Below, piece by piece: positions 33,266-39,956 of a stretch of DNA of 39,956 nucleotides; within the stretch, counting starts at the first letter, position 1; every line of letters starts with the position of its first letter. Below the pieces are notes generated by a model that worked only from the letters and a program-made list of their open reading frames with translations, was not told where the DNA came from and did no database searches. The stretch lies in contig JAISSU010000007.1 in the NCBI GenBank assembly GCA_031272985.1, positions 1 through 39,956 on the forward strand, given 5' to 3'. The DNA comes from Lachnospiraceae bacterium (GTDB lineage: Bacteria > Bacillota > Clostridia > Lachnospirales > Lachnospiraceae). The translations under genes and the position numbers were made by a program.

Positions 33266-34501
33266 ATGTATTTTCATCGCCATATTGAGGATGTTATAAA
33301 ACGCATATCAAAACGCAAGCCTGCTATTGTGCTTACGGGGGCACGCCAGGTTGGAAAATCCACAATGTTAGAGAATACTCTTGCTGACATCGGAAAGATT
33401 TCTTTGAATCGCCCGTTGATACGCAATAGCGCAAAAGAAAACCCTTCCTTGTTTTTTGAACAATATAAGCCACCGGTTATTGTAGATGAAATCCAAAAGG
33501 CGCCCGAGCTCTTCGACTATATTAAAGATATAATTGATGAAGAAGGAGCGGAAAAGACAGGCGAATTCTACCTGACAGGTTCTCAGAGTCAGAAACTTAT
33601 GGAGCATGTAAGTGACAGTCTCGCGGGTCGAGCCGGATTAATAAAAATGCTCGGGATTTCTTGTCGTGAACTGGATAGTATTAATTACAGAAAACCTTTT
33701 AAACCGACGCTCGAATATATTGAAGGTATTTCAATGGAATGCTCGCCATTAGATTATGAAATGCTCATATCACGCATTCACAAAGGATTCTTCCCGGAAT
33801 TATATAAAACCGAAAGCAATCTGGATGACTGGAATGATTATTATAACTCCTATTTTCAAACCTATATTGAAAAAGATGTTAAAGAGGTCTTGAATATTAA
33901 GGATGAACTCGCTTTTATTAAGTTTGTCAGGGCTTGCGCGTCATTGACAGGCGAACTCCTTAATTATGTCACTTTAGCCGAAATGTGCGGGAAAGATGTA
34001 GGCACGGTAAAGGCATGGCTGTCAGTTTTGGCCTCCAGCGGACTTGTGTATATACTTGAGCCTTATCATAATAATATTACAAAAAGGCTAATAAAGTCAC
34101 CTAAACTATATTTCCTCGATACAGGTCTTGCCTGCTGGTTATTAGGTTGGAATACACCGACTCAGCTCGTTAATGGCGCAATGTGGGGACACATCTTCGA
34201 GACTTTTGTGTTTGGCGAGATATTAAAGAGCTACTATAATGACGGGAAGTCGACACCGCAGATATTCTTTTACCGTGATACGGATAAAAATGAAATAGAT
34301 TTACTTATTAAAGATGGCGATGTACTGCATCCCATAGAAATAAAAACTACCGGTGACCCGAATAAGTCCATGGTCACCGGCTTCGCCCAGCTATCAAAAA
34401 TCCCGGATATGGTCGCAGGAAGCGGGGCAGTCATTTGCCTGTCTAAAAACGTGCTGCCCCTCAAGGAAGGTGTGACGATACTTCCGGCGAATATGATATA
34501 A
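33266..34501 (+). CDS. AAA-family ATPase with DUF4143 C-terminal domain
   Basis: The 411-residue protein has an AAA_14-type ATPase domain with Walker A GARQVGKST at 25-33 and Walker B VIVDEIQ near 71-77. A helical region is followed by a DUF4143-type domain ending in NEIDLLI and HPIEIKTT (about 350-370), which resembles the D-ExK core of restriction-endonuclease-like folds. Such ATPases are abundant in anaerobes; their role is unknown. They are sometimes near mobile or defence genes, but none is recognised next to it here. AGAGGTG precedes the ATG. It is the only plus-strand gene in the window, divergent from the ilv operon. Confidence 0.88.
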   Translation: MYFHRHIEDVIKRISKRKPAIVLTGARQVGKSTMLENTLADIGKISLNRPLIRNSAKENPSLFFEQYKPPVIVDEIQKAPELFDYIKDIIDEEGAEKTGEFYLTGSQSQKLMEHVSDSLAGRAGLIKMLGISCRELDSINYRKPFKPTLEYIEGISMECSPLDYEMLISRIHKGFFPELYKTESNLDDWNDYYNSYFQTYIEKDVKEVLNIKDELAFIKFVRACASLTGELLNYVTLAEMCGKDVGTVKAWLSVLASSGLVYILEPYHNNITKRLIKSPKLYFLDTGLACWLLGWNTPTQLVNGAMWGHIFETFVFGEILKSYYNDGKSTPQIFFYRDTDKNEIDLLIKDGDVLHPIEIKTTGDPNKSMVTGFAQLSKIPDMVAGSGAVICLSKNVLPLKEGVTILPANMI

Positions 34502-34509
34502 CTTGGAAT

Positions 34510-34557
34510 CGGAATGCCCTGATGGGCTTCCGTTAAGAATGCATTCTTCTGTGTTTT
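34510..34557 (+). terminator. Possible terminator hairpin after the ATPase gene
   Basis: CGGAA-GCCC and GGGC-TTCCG (34510-34532) form a hairpin with one bulged T; the palindrome AAGAATGCATTCTT (34535-34548) and a TTTTT run follow. The T-run is not directly next to the first stem, so this is tentative. Confidence 0.35.
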
Positions 34558-34576
34558 TCGTATCTGACAAAATAAA

Positions 34577-34933
34577 TTAGTTCTCACATTGTTTTTCTGT
34601 CTTGAATACAACTGAAGCAATAGCTACTCCAATCAAAACAATATTGTATGGTGATAATTGAAACTTAACAAAGTACCAACATATACTAGCTATTACATTA
34701 GCAAATACTAGCAGAAAAATATATAGGTTTCTTTTCTCAAAAGCCTTATTGCACATTACACTTACTATAGGTTGCAATACTACGCCAAAAACCATCGGGT
34801 AAATTAAGTTTAGAACAACAGTAGGTGTATTATTATAAGTATATACTGCTTTTTCTTGTAAAGTCATTGCCAGGAACGGGTAAAGCGTCGCAATAACAAA
34901 AACTAATAGCACAATTATATATTTTTTTTTCAT
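34577..34933 (-). CDS. Small multi-pass membrane protein, unknown
   Basis: The 118-residue protein has about four hydrophobic segments (roughly 4-24, 36-58, 68-88 and 92-110) with short loops and a basic cytoplasmic start. I do not recognise a family. The frame is open to 34987, but the ATG at 34933 has GGGAG six bases upstream and opens on a membrane segment. The DNA looks more AT-rich than the biosynthetic genes. It follows the secreted-protein gene by about 90 bases on the same strand, so the two may be one unit. Confidence 0.7.
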   Translation of the reverse strand: MKKKYIIVLLVFVIATLYPFLAMTLQEKAVYTYNNTPTVVLNLIYPMVFGVVLQPIVSVMCNKAFEKRNLYIFLLVFANVIASICWYFVKFQLSPYNIVLIGVAIASVVFKTEKQCEN

Positions 34934-35026
34934 TTTTACTCTCCCATTGGCAAAGCCCATGTAATCACGTGAGCTTCTATAAAACAAGAAATTTACTAAT
35001 GACTATTTTATTTCGTTTGCACCAGA

Positions 35027-35740
35027 TTACAAATAATGGTTCAACACCACGCTTACGCCTTGTCCTCCAACTACGCCGTAAATATTAGCACCAAGAAAAT
35101 GCCCTTGCCCATATTTGCCCTTTGAAAAACCTGTAGTGACAGACACTGATGATGTAAAACTCTTGTTGCCATTTTTGCTATTTGTACCTAAATACTGACC
35201 ATATGTGATACTGCATTTAGAAATTGTAGCTGTTCCGCTTACACGTGTCCAAGAACCATATGCCGTCTTCAAACACGCCCAAGTCCCATCGTCAGTGTAT
35301 GTAATTTTTACATTTCCCCGATACGATGCTGATGATGCCTTGGTCAGGTCAGTTGTTGATGGAATGGCTGCAACTTGAGATATTTCCATCGTATCATTGA
35401 CAACAGAAAAATAAATTGCATAGACTTCCGTAACTTCCGTTATTCCATCGACGATTCTAACCGTTTTTTCTTCTGGAACTGCCTCAATCGTCTGTGTTTC
35501 GCCTGTCACTTGATTAGTAACAAGAATCACACTTCCGGTTGTTGAATTTTCATTGGTATTTGCTAATATGCTATTAGCGGTTTCCTCTGCAATGTTTCCA
35601 CTATCTTCTACTCCATCGGTTAATAATGTTGTGTTACTTTCACCAACCGCTGCTCCGTCCTTATCATTTACAAAAGCCATCCCTGTTAATGAAAAAGTCA
35701 AGCAACCAATAATAATAACTGCACAAATTTTTCTTACCAT
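35027..35740 (-). CDS. Secreted protein of unknown function
   Basis: This 237-residue protein has a clear signal peptide (about 1-24: MVRKIC then a hydrophobic core). A Thr/Glu/Asn-rich middle is followed by a C-terminal region (about 135-237) rich in Ser, Thr, Gly, Tyr and Trp that looks like a beta-strand domain. I do not recognise a family. GGAGG lies before the ATG at 35740. AT-rich base use and position next to a small membrane protein and a large surface protein suggest an accessory, host- or community-facing role, but nothing in the sequence names it. Confidence 0.75.
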   Translation of the reverse strand: MVRKICAVIIIGCLTFSLTGMAFVNDKDGAAVGESNTTLLTDGVEDSGNIAEETANSILANTNENSTTGSVILVTNQVTGETQTIEAVPEEKTVRIVDGITEVTEVYAIYFSVVNDTMEISQVAAIPSTTDLTKASSASYRGNVKITYTDDGTWACLKTAYGSWTRVSGTATISKCSITYGQYLGTNSKNGNKSFTSSVSVTTGFSKGKYGQGHFLGANIYGVVGGQGVSVVLNHYL

Positions 35741-35914
35741 TTTTCTTCCTCCAGACTTAATATTATAGTTTCGAAAACCCTCAATTTGCTAAACTATACC
35801 TTTTGTATTATAAGAAATTAATTCGTCGCAAAACACACCCTATTTACAAAATTTTTAGTTCTTTTATTTACTCAGCCAAAACTTGTTTATGATTCAATCA
35901 TGTTGATTGTTATG
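35741..35914. other. AT-rich intergenic region, 174 bases
   Basis: It contains TATAAT boxes on the minus strand (near 35764 and 35806) without convincing -35 partners, and a palindrome ATGATT-C-AATCAT (35889-35901) past the surface-protein stop. No gene is seen. Confidence 0.4.
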
Positions 35915-38900
35915 CTAATTCTTTCGATAATTAGTACGCAACGTCTTACTTTTATGTTTGTGTAGCACAACTATTATCATTTCGATAGCCGATATCACCG
36001 CAAGCGCTATCCAGCAAAGCATTACTCCCACATCTCGAGTATTTGCTGCTGTTGTATTGCCGTTTTTATTTCCGGAACTATTGCTATTACTGTTGCTGCT
36101 ATTACTGTTGCTGCTGTCTCCACCACTGTTATTATTGCTATTGTTGCTGCTATCTCCACCACTGTTATTATTGCTGTCGTTGTTGCTGTTGTTATTATCG
36201 TTATTGCTGTTATTGTTGTCGTTATTGTTATTGCTGCCGCCATTGTCATCGCCGCCATTATTATTGTCGTTATTGTTATCGTTGCCGCCGGTCCCGCCTC
36301 CGTTATCTTCTCCTGAGTCGGATTTTGCGATTGTGACATTTATTTTCCAAGCATCGTTGGTGACACTGTTATGGTTAATGTCGCCTTGTATACGATAGTA
36401 GACAGTATAATCTCCGCTTTCAGTGGCTGTCGGAAGCGCCGAGCTGTAGTTTAGGTCGGTCGCGTCGCGAAGTGCTGCAACAACTGTTTCACCCTCATAG
36501 ATGACAGTTGTATTAGTTTCTTCATTACCGGCTGAATTACTCGAACTTGTCGTATTGCTGACTTTCTTAACTACCGCATATTCGAGATAACCTCCCGATA
36601 CCGCGCCTGCCGTCACGAGAGTCTGGGCTTTTCCGTTAAATTTTAGCCCGGTGACTGCCACGGGAGCTTTTGTCAGGGTAGCGTCTATCAGTCCTGCGAG
36701 CAGTTTTATCGGTGTAGCAATATTGCCTTCGGCATCGGTCACGGTGACATAGACATCCTTTGCGCCTTTAGTAAGTGTGATAGCAAGTCCCGAATTGTCT
36801 CCTTTGGAAACGGTGCCGAGAGAAGTACCATTCTTTACGATATCCGCTTTATCAGGAGCAGTCGTGCCATTATCAGTTACGTAATAATAAGCCGTGGCTG
36901 CATCGTCCGTGGTAAATCCTATTGTCGCCGCAGTATCGCTCGTCCTTGAGAGAGTCCCATTTGAAAGCACCGGTGCGACTACATCTCGATAAAGCATTAC
37001 ACTCGTTGTAGAATTAGTACTATCAAGATCCGAAATTGAGCTGATTGTAACAGTGGCATTAGTATTGTGCGCAAAATCTCCTGTGACATCAAATTCCCAA
37101 ACCTTTGAATCTGCGTCCACACTCTTAAGCGAGTCGGGTAATATGTTAACGCCGGTCCCATTAAGATTGACATTGGTTATAGTAAGCTCCGGGACGCTTT
37201 GCGTAAAAGTAATCCTGATTCCTTTAGTGGTCTTTGTCCCATCTGCACTGCCGCCGATTTGATTAAGCGTATAGGTAAGCGGTAAAATCTCATAATTAAG
37301 AGAAAGTGTTCCTGAAAGCAGATTTCCCTCAAGTCCCGTTTCCACAGCAAAGGGTGACTGCGTTAAAGTATTATCATCGGCAATGAGTTTTCCGTTTTCG
37401 TACGTCAATCCAGAAGCTAAATCAGTGGGATTATTTAACGCAATGGAAAGCTCATATTTGCCTGTTACACGATTTTTATACAATGTAAGCGAAGGCGTCT
37501 GATTATCAAGCCCCAGTGAGGCTCCTACAAGCATGGGTTTATTTGATAAATCAATCGCGGTAAGCTTATTCCCACTAACATTAACCATATAAAGATTGGG
37601 ACTACTATTTGAAAGATCGATTTCCGTTATTTTATTATTGTCCACTTTCAAAAATTGCAACTTGGTTTTTTCGCCCAAATCAAGCGCAGTTATCTGATTA
37701 TTGTCCAAGCGTAACGCGATTAGCTCATTATTATTGGACAAGTCAAGTTCAGTTAGCTGATTATTATAAGCACCTATCTCCGTGAGCTTTGGATTTTTTG
37801 TCACATCAAGGGCGGTCAACTGATTCTTAGACACCTCCAATACGGTTAATGTATCCGTGGCGGGCAGAGTAATACTCGTCAATTTAGCGGTTATGTTCAC
37901 GTTTATGAGTTTATCAAGAGTGCTTAAGTCAACATCTCCTGTTAATTGACTTCCGTCCGTGATTCGAATTAACCGCTTATTGTTCGCATCAGTGCTCCAC
38001 GCAAAAGTATGTCCGAGCTCCCACGGAATGCTATATCCGTCAGGAGGATCAGCCTTAATCAATCCGAAATTATTATGGTCAATAAGATAATTAATAACCG
38101 CCACATCATGCGGGCTATATGTGGGTTCGGGGATGACATAATTCAGCGTCAATATGCCGAAAAGCTTTCTTTTACTGGCAAGACCGGGATCTATCGTGAA
38201 ATTAGATTGAGCGACCGTGTCGTCATCGGCAATAAGTTTTCCGTCGCTGTAAGTCAGCCCAGCCGCCAGATCCGTGGGATTGTTCATCGGAATTTCCAGC
38301 TCATATTTTCCTGTGGTGTGGTTTTGAGTCAGAGTAAGAGTCGGAAATTGACCGAATCCGTAAAAATCCGTGATTGCCGCATTGTTGGTAAGGTCAATAT
38401 TTGTAAGCTGATTGCTGTTGCAGTGTAATTCTAATAGCGCAGTGTTCTTTGTCACATCAAGCCCGGTCAGTTGATTGACATCGCAGTGCAAAGTTTGAAG
38501 CAAGGTATTTTGGGACACATCAATGGCATCAAGCTGATTGGAGCCGCAGTCAATAACTTCTAACTTTGACAGTTTGGATACGTCAATACTTGTAATCGAA
38601 TTTTCGGAGGCATACAGTGAAGTAAGCTCGCCGAGCGCGCCGAAATCCACCTCGCCTGAAATTTTAGACCTGCAAAGAGCAAGCTTTACGATCCGCTTAT
38701 TGCCTCCGTCGTTCGACCAGATAACACCCGTCATTGGAGAAACGTTGTCGGAGAAGAAAGTCCAGTCCCAGCTCGAAGGAATGGACGTGCCGTCCGACGG
38801 TGCCTTGTCCCAGCTTAAGCCGTTATTATCTATTAACGCATTAATAAACGCAATATCTCCCGAATTATAGACCGGTTGCGCAAATTCCAGCGACATTGTC

Positions 38901-39781
38901 CCTGTAACAGTCGGTCCAGGCATTTTTGTCTCTACGGTAAAGGGCGTTGAGGTAACTGTCGTGTCATCGGCTATCAGCATTCCGTTCTCGTATTTCAAAC
39001 CTGCCGCGAGATTTGTCGGATTTTCAAGCGGTATTGAAAGCTCATATTTTCCTGTAGCCGAATTATAATATAAGGTGAGTGAAGGTTTCTGCCCATCTCC
39101 GCAGAATTTATTCAGGCAATAAATCTGTGTAGAGAGGTCCATACCCGTAAGCATATTATTATCACAATTGATTTCCTGCAGTACATTGCTGTTAGGCACT
39201 AAAATCTCAGTCAGCTGATTATTGGAACAGTTGAGATAAGACAGTAATGCATTATTCGTTAAATCAAGCGTACTGAGTTTATTACCGGCAAGATTCAGAT
39301 TAGTGAGCTTCGTATTATTTGACAAATCTATATTCGTTAATAGATTGTTCTCAACTTCTAATGATGTCAGTTCCGTATTCTCGCTAACATTTATTGACGT
39401 TAATTGTCCGTTGCTGTAAAAATGCTGCAATCCTTTAAGCTGGTTCAAGAGCATTGATTCCGTGGCTTCGTTATCCCTAAACTGCACGTCAATAATGCGT
39501 TTGTCAGTGGCATCTGATGACCAGGCAATAATAGATTCTTTTGTACCCGTCGTCGCCCCCCACTCAGGCGGTACATAAGAACCATCAGCCGGGTCAGCCT
39601 TTGGCCAGTCTAAATTAAGTATTCGGATATAGCTGTTAACCCACGCAATATCACCTGCATTGTAAGTACCTGCAGGATCGGCGTGTGCGGGTATTTGCAA
39701 ACCCGGCAAAAGTGTGCCTGCCAAAATAACAACGATAATAAACGCCGATTTAAGTACGGGTAGTCTTAGAAACCTCTTCAT
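35915..39781 (-). CDS. Leucine-rich-repeat surface protein with Asn/Ser stalk and C-terminal anchor
   Basis: The 1288-residue protein has a signal peptide (about 1-34, ending PAHA). Three tandem modules of about 250-285 residues start near 40, 305 and 555. Each opens with a Y(N/S)xxD(I/V)A(W/F/V)(V/I)N element, has five or more 21-residue LRRs of the LDLSxN-x-L type, then a conserved LTL-x-TGKYEL and ADD segment. Ig-like domains follow (about 840-1150). The stalk is low-complexity Asn/Ser/Gly/Asp (about 1160-1245), then a membrane helix and the basic tail HKHKSK. The C-terminus has the hydrophobic-plus-basic form of sortase substrates, but no LPxTG; NTRD takes its place. CAGGAGG precedes the ATG. 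It probably mediates surface contacts (inference). Confidence 0.88.
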   Translation of the reverse strand: MKRFLRLPVLKSAFIIVVILAGTLLPGLQIPAHADPAGTYNAGDIAWVNSYIRILNLDWPKADPADGSYVPPEWGATTGTKESIIAWSSDATDKRIIDVQFRDNEATESMLLNQLKGLQHFYSNGQLTSINVSENTELTSLEVENNLLTNIDLSNNTKLTNLNLAGNKLSTLDLTNNALLSYLNCSNNQLTEILVPNSNVLQEINCDNNMLTGMDLSTQIYCLNKFCGDGQKPSLTLYYNSATGKYELSIPLENPTNLAAGLKYENGMLIADDTTVTSTPFTVETKMPGPTVTGTMSLEFAQPVYNSGDIAFINALIDNNGLSWDKAPSDGTSIPSSWDWTFFSDNVSPMTGVIWSNDGGNKRIVKLALCRSKISGEVDFGALGELTSLYASENSITSIDVSKLSKLEVIDCGSNQLDAIDVSQNTLLQTLHCDVNQLTGLDVTKNTALLELHCNSNQLTNIDLTNNAAITDFYGFGQFPTLTLTQNHTTGKYELEIPMNNPTDLAAGLTYSDGKLIADDDTVAQSNFTIDPGLASKRKLFGILTLNYVIPEPTYSPHDVAVINYLIDHNNFGLIKADPPDGYSIPWELGHTFAWSTDANNKRLIRITDGSQLTGDVDLSTLDKLINVNITAKLTSITLPATDTLTVLEVSKNQLTALDVTKNPKLTEIGAYNNQLTELDLSNNNELIALRLDNNQITALDLGEKTKLQFLKVDNNKITEIDLSNSSPNLYMVNVSGNKLTAIDLSNKPMLVGASLGLDNQTPSLTLYKNRVTGKYELSIALNNPTDLASGLTYENGKLIADDNTLTQSPFAVETGLEGNLLSGTLSLNYEILPLTYTLNQIGGSADGTKTTKGIRITFTQSVPELTITNVNLNGTGVNILPDSLKSVDADSKVWEFDVTGDFAHNTNATVTISSISDLDSTNSTTSVMLYRDVVAPVLSNGTLSRTSDTAATIGFTTDDAATAYYYVTDNGTTAPDKADIVKNGTSLGTVSKGDNSGLAITLTKGAKDVYVTVTDAEGNIATPIKLLAGLIDATLTKAPVAVTGLKFNGKAQTLVTAGAVSGGYLEYAVVKKVSNTTSSSNSAGNEETNTTVIYEGETVVAALRDATDLNYSSALPTATESGDYTVYYRIQGDINHNSVTNDAWKINVTIAKSDSGEDNGGGTGGNDNNNDNNNGGDDNGGSNNNNDNNNSNNDNNNSNNDSNNNSGGDSSNNSNNNSGGDSSNSNSSNSNSNSSGNKNGNTTAANTRDVGVMLCWIALAVISAIEMIIVVLHKHKSKTLRTNYRKN
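36050..36300 (-). repeat. Trinucleotide-like tract coding the Asn/Ser stalk
   Basis: AAC, AAT and AGC codons recur here, with larger units such as NNNSGGDSSN present more than once. Recombination or slippage could change stalk length. The long open frames on the other strand here are by-products of this composition. Confidence 0.75.
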
Positions 39782-39798
39782 GATGTGCCTCCTGTGTT

Positions 39799-39956
39799 GT
39801 TTTTGTGTCTAACTGGCGGTGTGGTCGGTGACGGTTCGCGGTATTGTTCACGTCGGTCGGCGACGGGCGGGAAGACCCCGCCCCGACGCGCGACCGTTAT
39901 CTCCGACGTTTGCGGCGGTATGCAGCAATTATTACCATTGTTATTAACGACATTAT
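39799..39956. other. GC-rich, palindrome-bearing sequence upstream of the surface protein
   Basis: This gene-free segment reaches the window edge. It contains a strong hairpin GGGCGGG-AAGAC-CCCGCCC with flanking CGTCGG and CCGACG, and differs sharply from the AT-rich genes around it. It may be part of the leader or a further intergenic repeat; the promoter is not resolved. Confidence 0.45.

Noticed and set aside
33266-35740. A phage-defence or toxin-antitoxin system
   Set aside because: Apart from the DUF4143-type ATPase, nothing resembles a known effector, nuclease pair or antitoxin, and the neighbouring genes are on the opposite strand.
36050-36300. CRISPR array or tandem satellite
   Set aside because: The repeats are codon-based within one reading frame, with no constant repeat and unique spacer pattern.
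35958-36398. Leu-rich plus-strand open frame over the surface protein stalk
   Set aside because: It is the complement of the Asn/Ser codon tract; no ribosome binding site and no family.

Overview
The window looks like a chromosomal segment of an anaerobic Bacillota species, most likely Clostridia and Lachnospiraceae-like. This rests on several things seen in the sequence: strong AGGAGG-type ribosome binding sites, some GTG and TTG starts, a T-box leader, a split class I fumarase, the gene order DUF512 radical-SAM protein - der - plsY - gpsA, and a DivIVA-like coiled-coil protein. The family assignment is inference from gene content and order. No rRNA, tRNA, CRISPR array, integrase or insertion sequence was seen. 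All but one of the genes lie on the minus strand; the exception is an ATPase gene at 33266-34501.

Layout, read from low coordinates. 15-3857 holds a zinc-ribbon/Gly-Tyr-rich membrane protein, a beta-lactamase-fold serine hydrolase, RNase H, an MBL-fold hydrolase and a MoaB/MogA-like protein. 3968-4798 is a voltage-gated-type potassium channel with a CxxC tail. 4935-7650 is a fumarase alpha - fumarase beta - malic enzyme operon (fumarate to malate to pyruvate) with a clear promoter and a terminator. 7848-12414 is the DUF512 - der - plsY - gpsA run (ribosome assembly and the first steps of phospholipid synthesis). 12624-16149 is serC - serA - long PRPP synthetase, led by a near-consensus promoter with a palindrome on its -10 box. 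16276-20801 is leuB - ilvD - ilvB (branched-chain amino acids). 20897-24362 is nucleoside salvage: udp - deoC - cdd - deoB. Then come yajC, nadE and a DivIVA-like - methyltransferase - hslO group. 29447-32795 is a second branched-chain operon, ilvB - ilvN - ilvE, behind a T-box leader whose specifier loop reads best as GUA (valine).

33266-39956 is accessory in character: an AAA ATPase with a DUF4143-type C-terminus, a small multi-pass membrane protein, a secreted protein of unknown function, and a 1288-residue leucine-rich-repeat surface protein with an Asn/Ser/Gly-rich stalk and a C-terminal membrane anchor.

The two branched-chain loci together supply acetolactate synthase (two large subunits, one small), dihydroxyacid dehydratase, isopropylmalate dehydrogenase and the aminotransferase. 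ilvC and leuACD are not in the window.

The least expected signal is non-coding. A family of diverged, GC-rich, hairpin-forming repeats sits between otherwise ordinary genes (22111-22186 on minus, about 22750-22820 and 26874-26930 on plus, possibly 13834-13872 on plus). They share words such as TCCGGAGG/GGGACG and GTCGCGGACC/CTCGCGAACC. The copy in front of deoB can fold into a closed multi-branch structure. A second short palindrome (GGGGCGT-CCCC) occurs twice. I do not see a clear new defence or biosynthetic system. The repeat family and the accessory surface locus are the parts worth following up.
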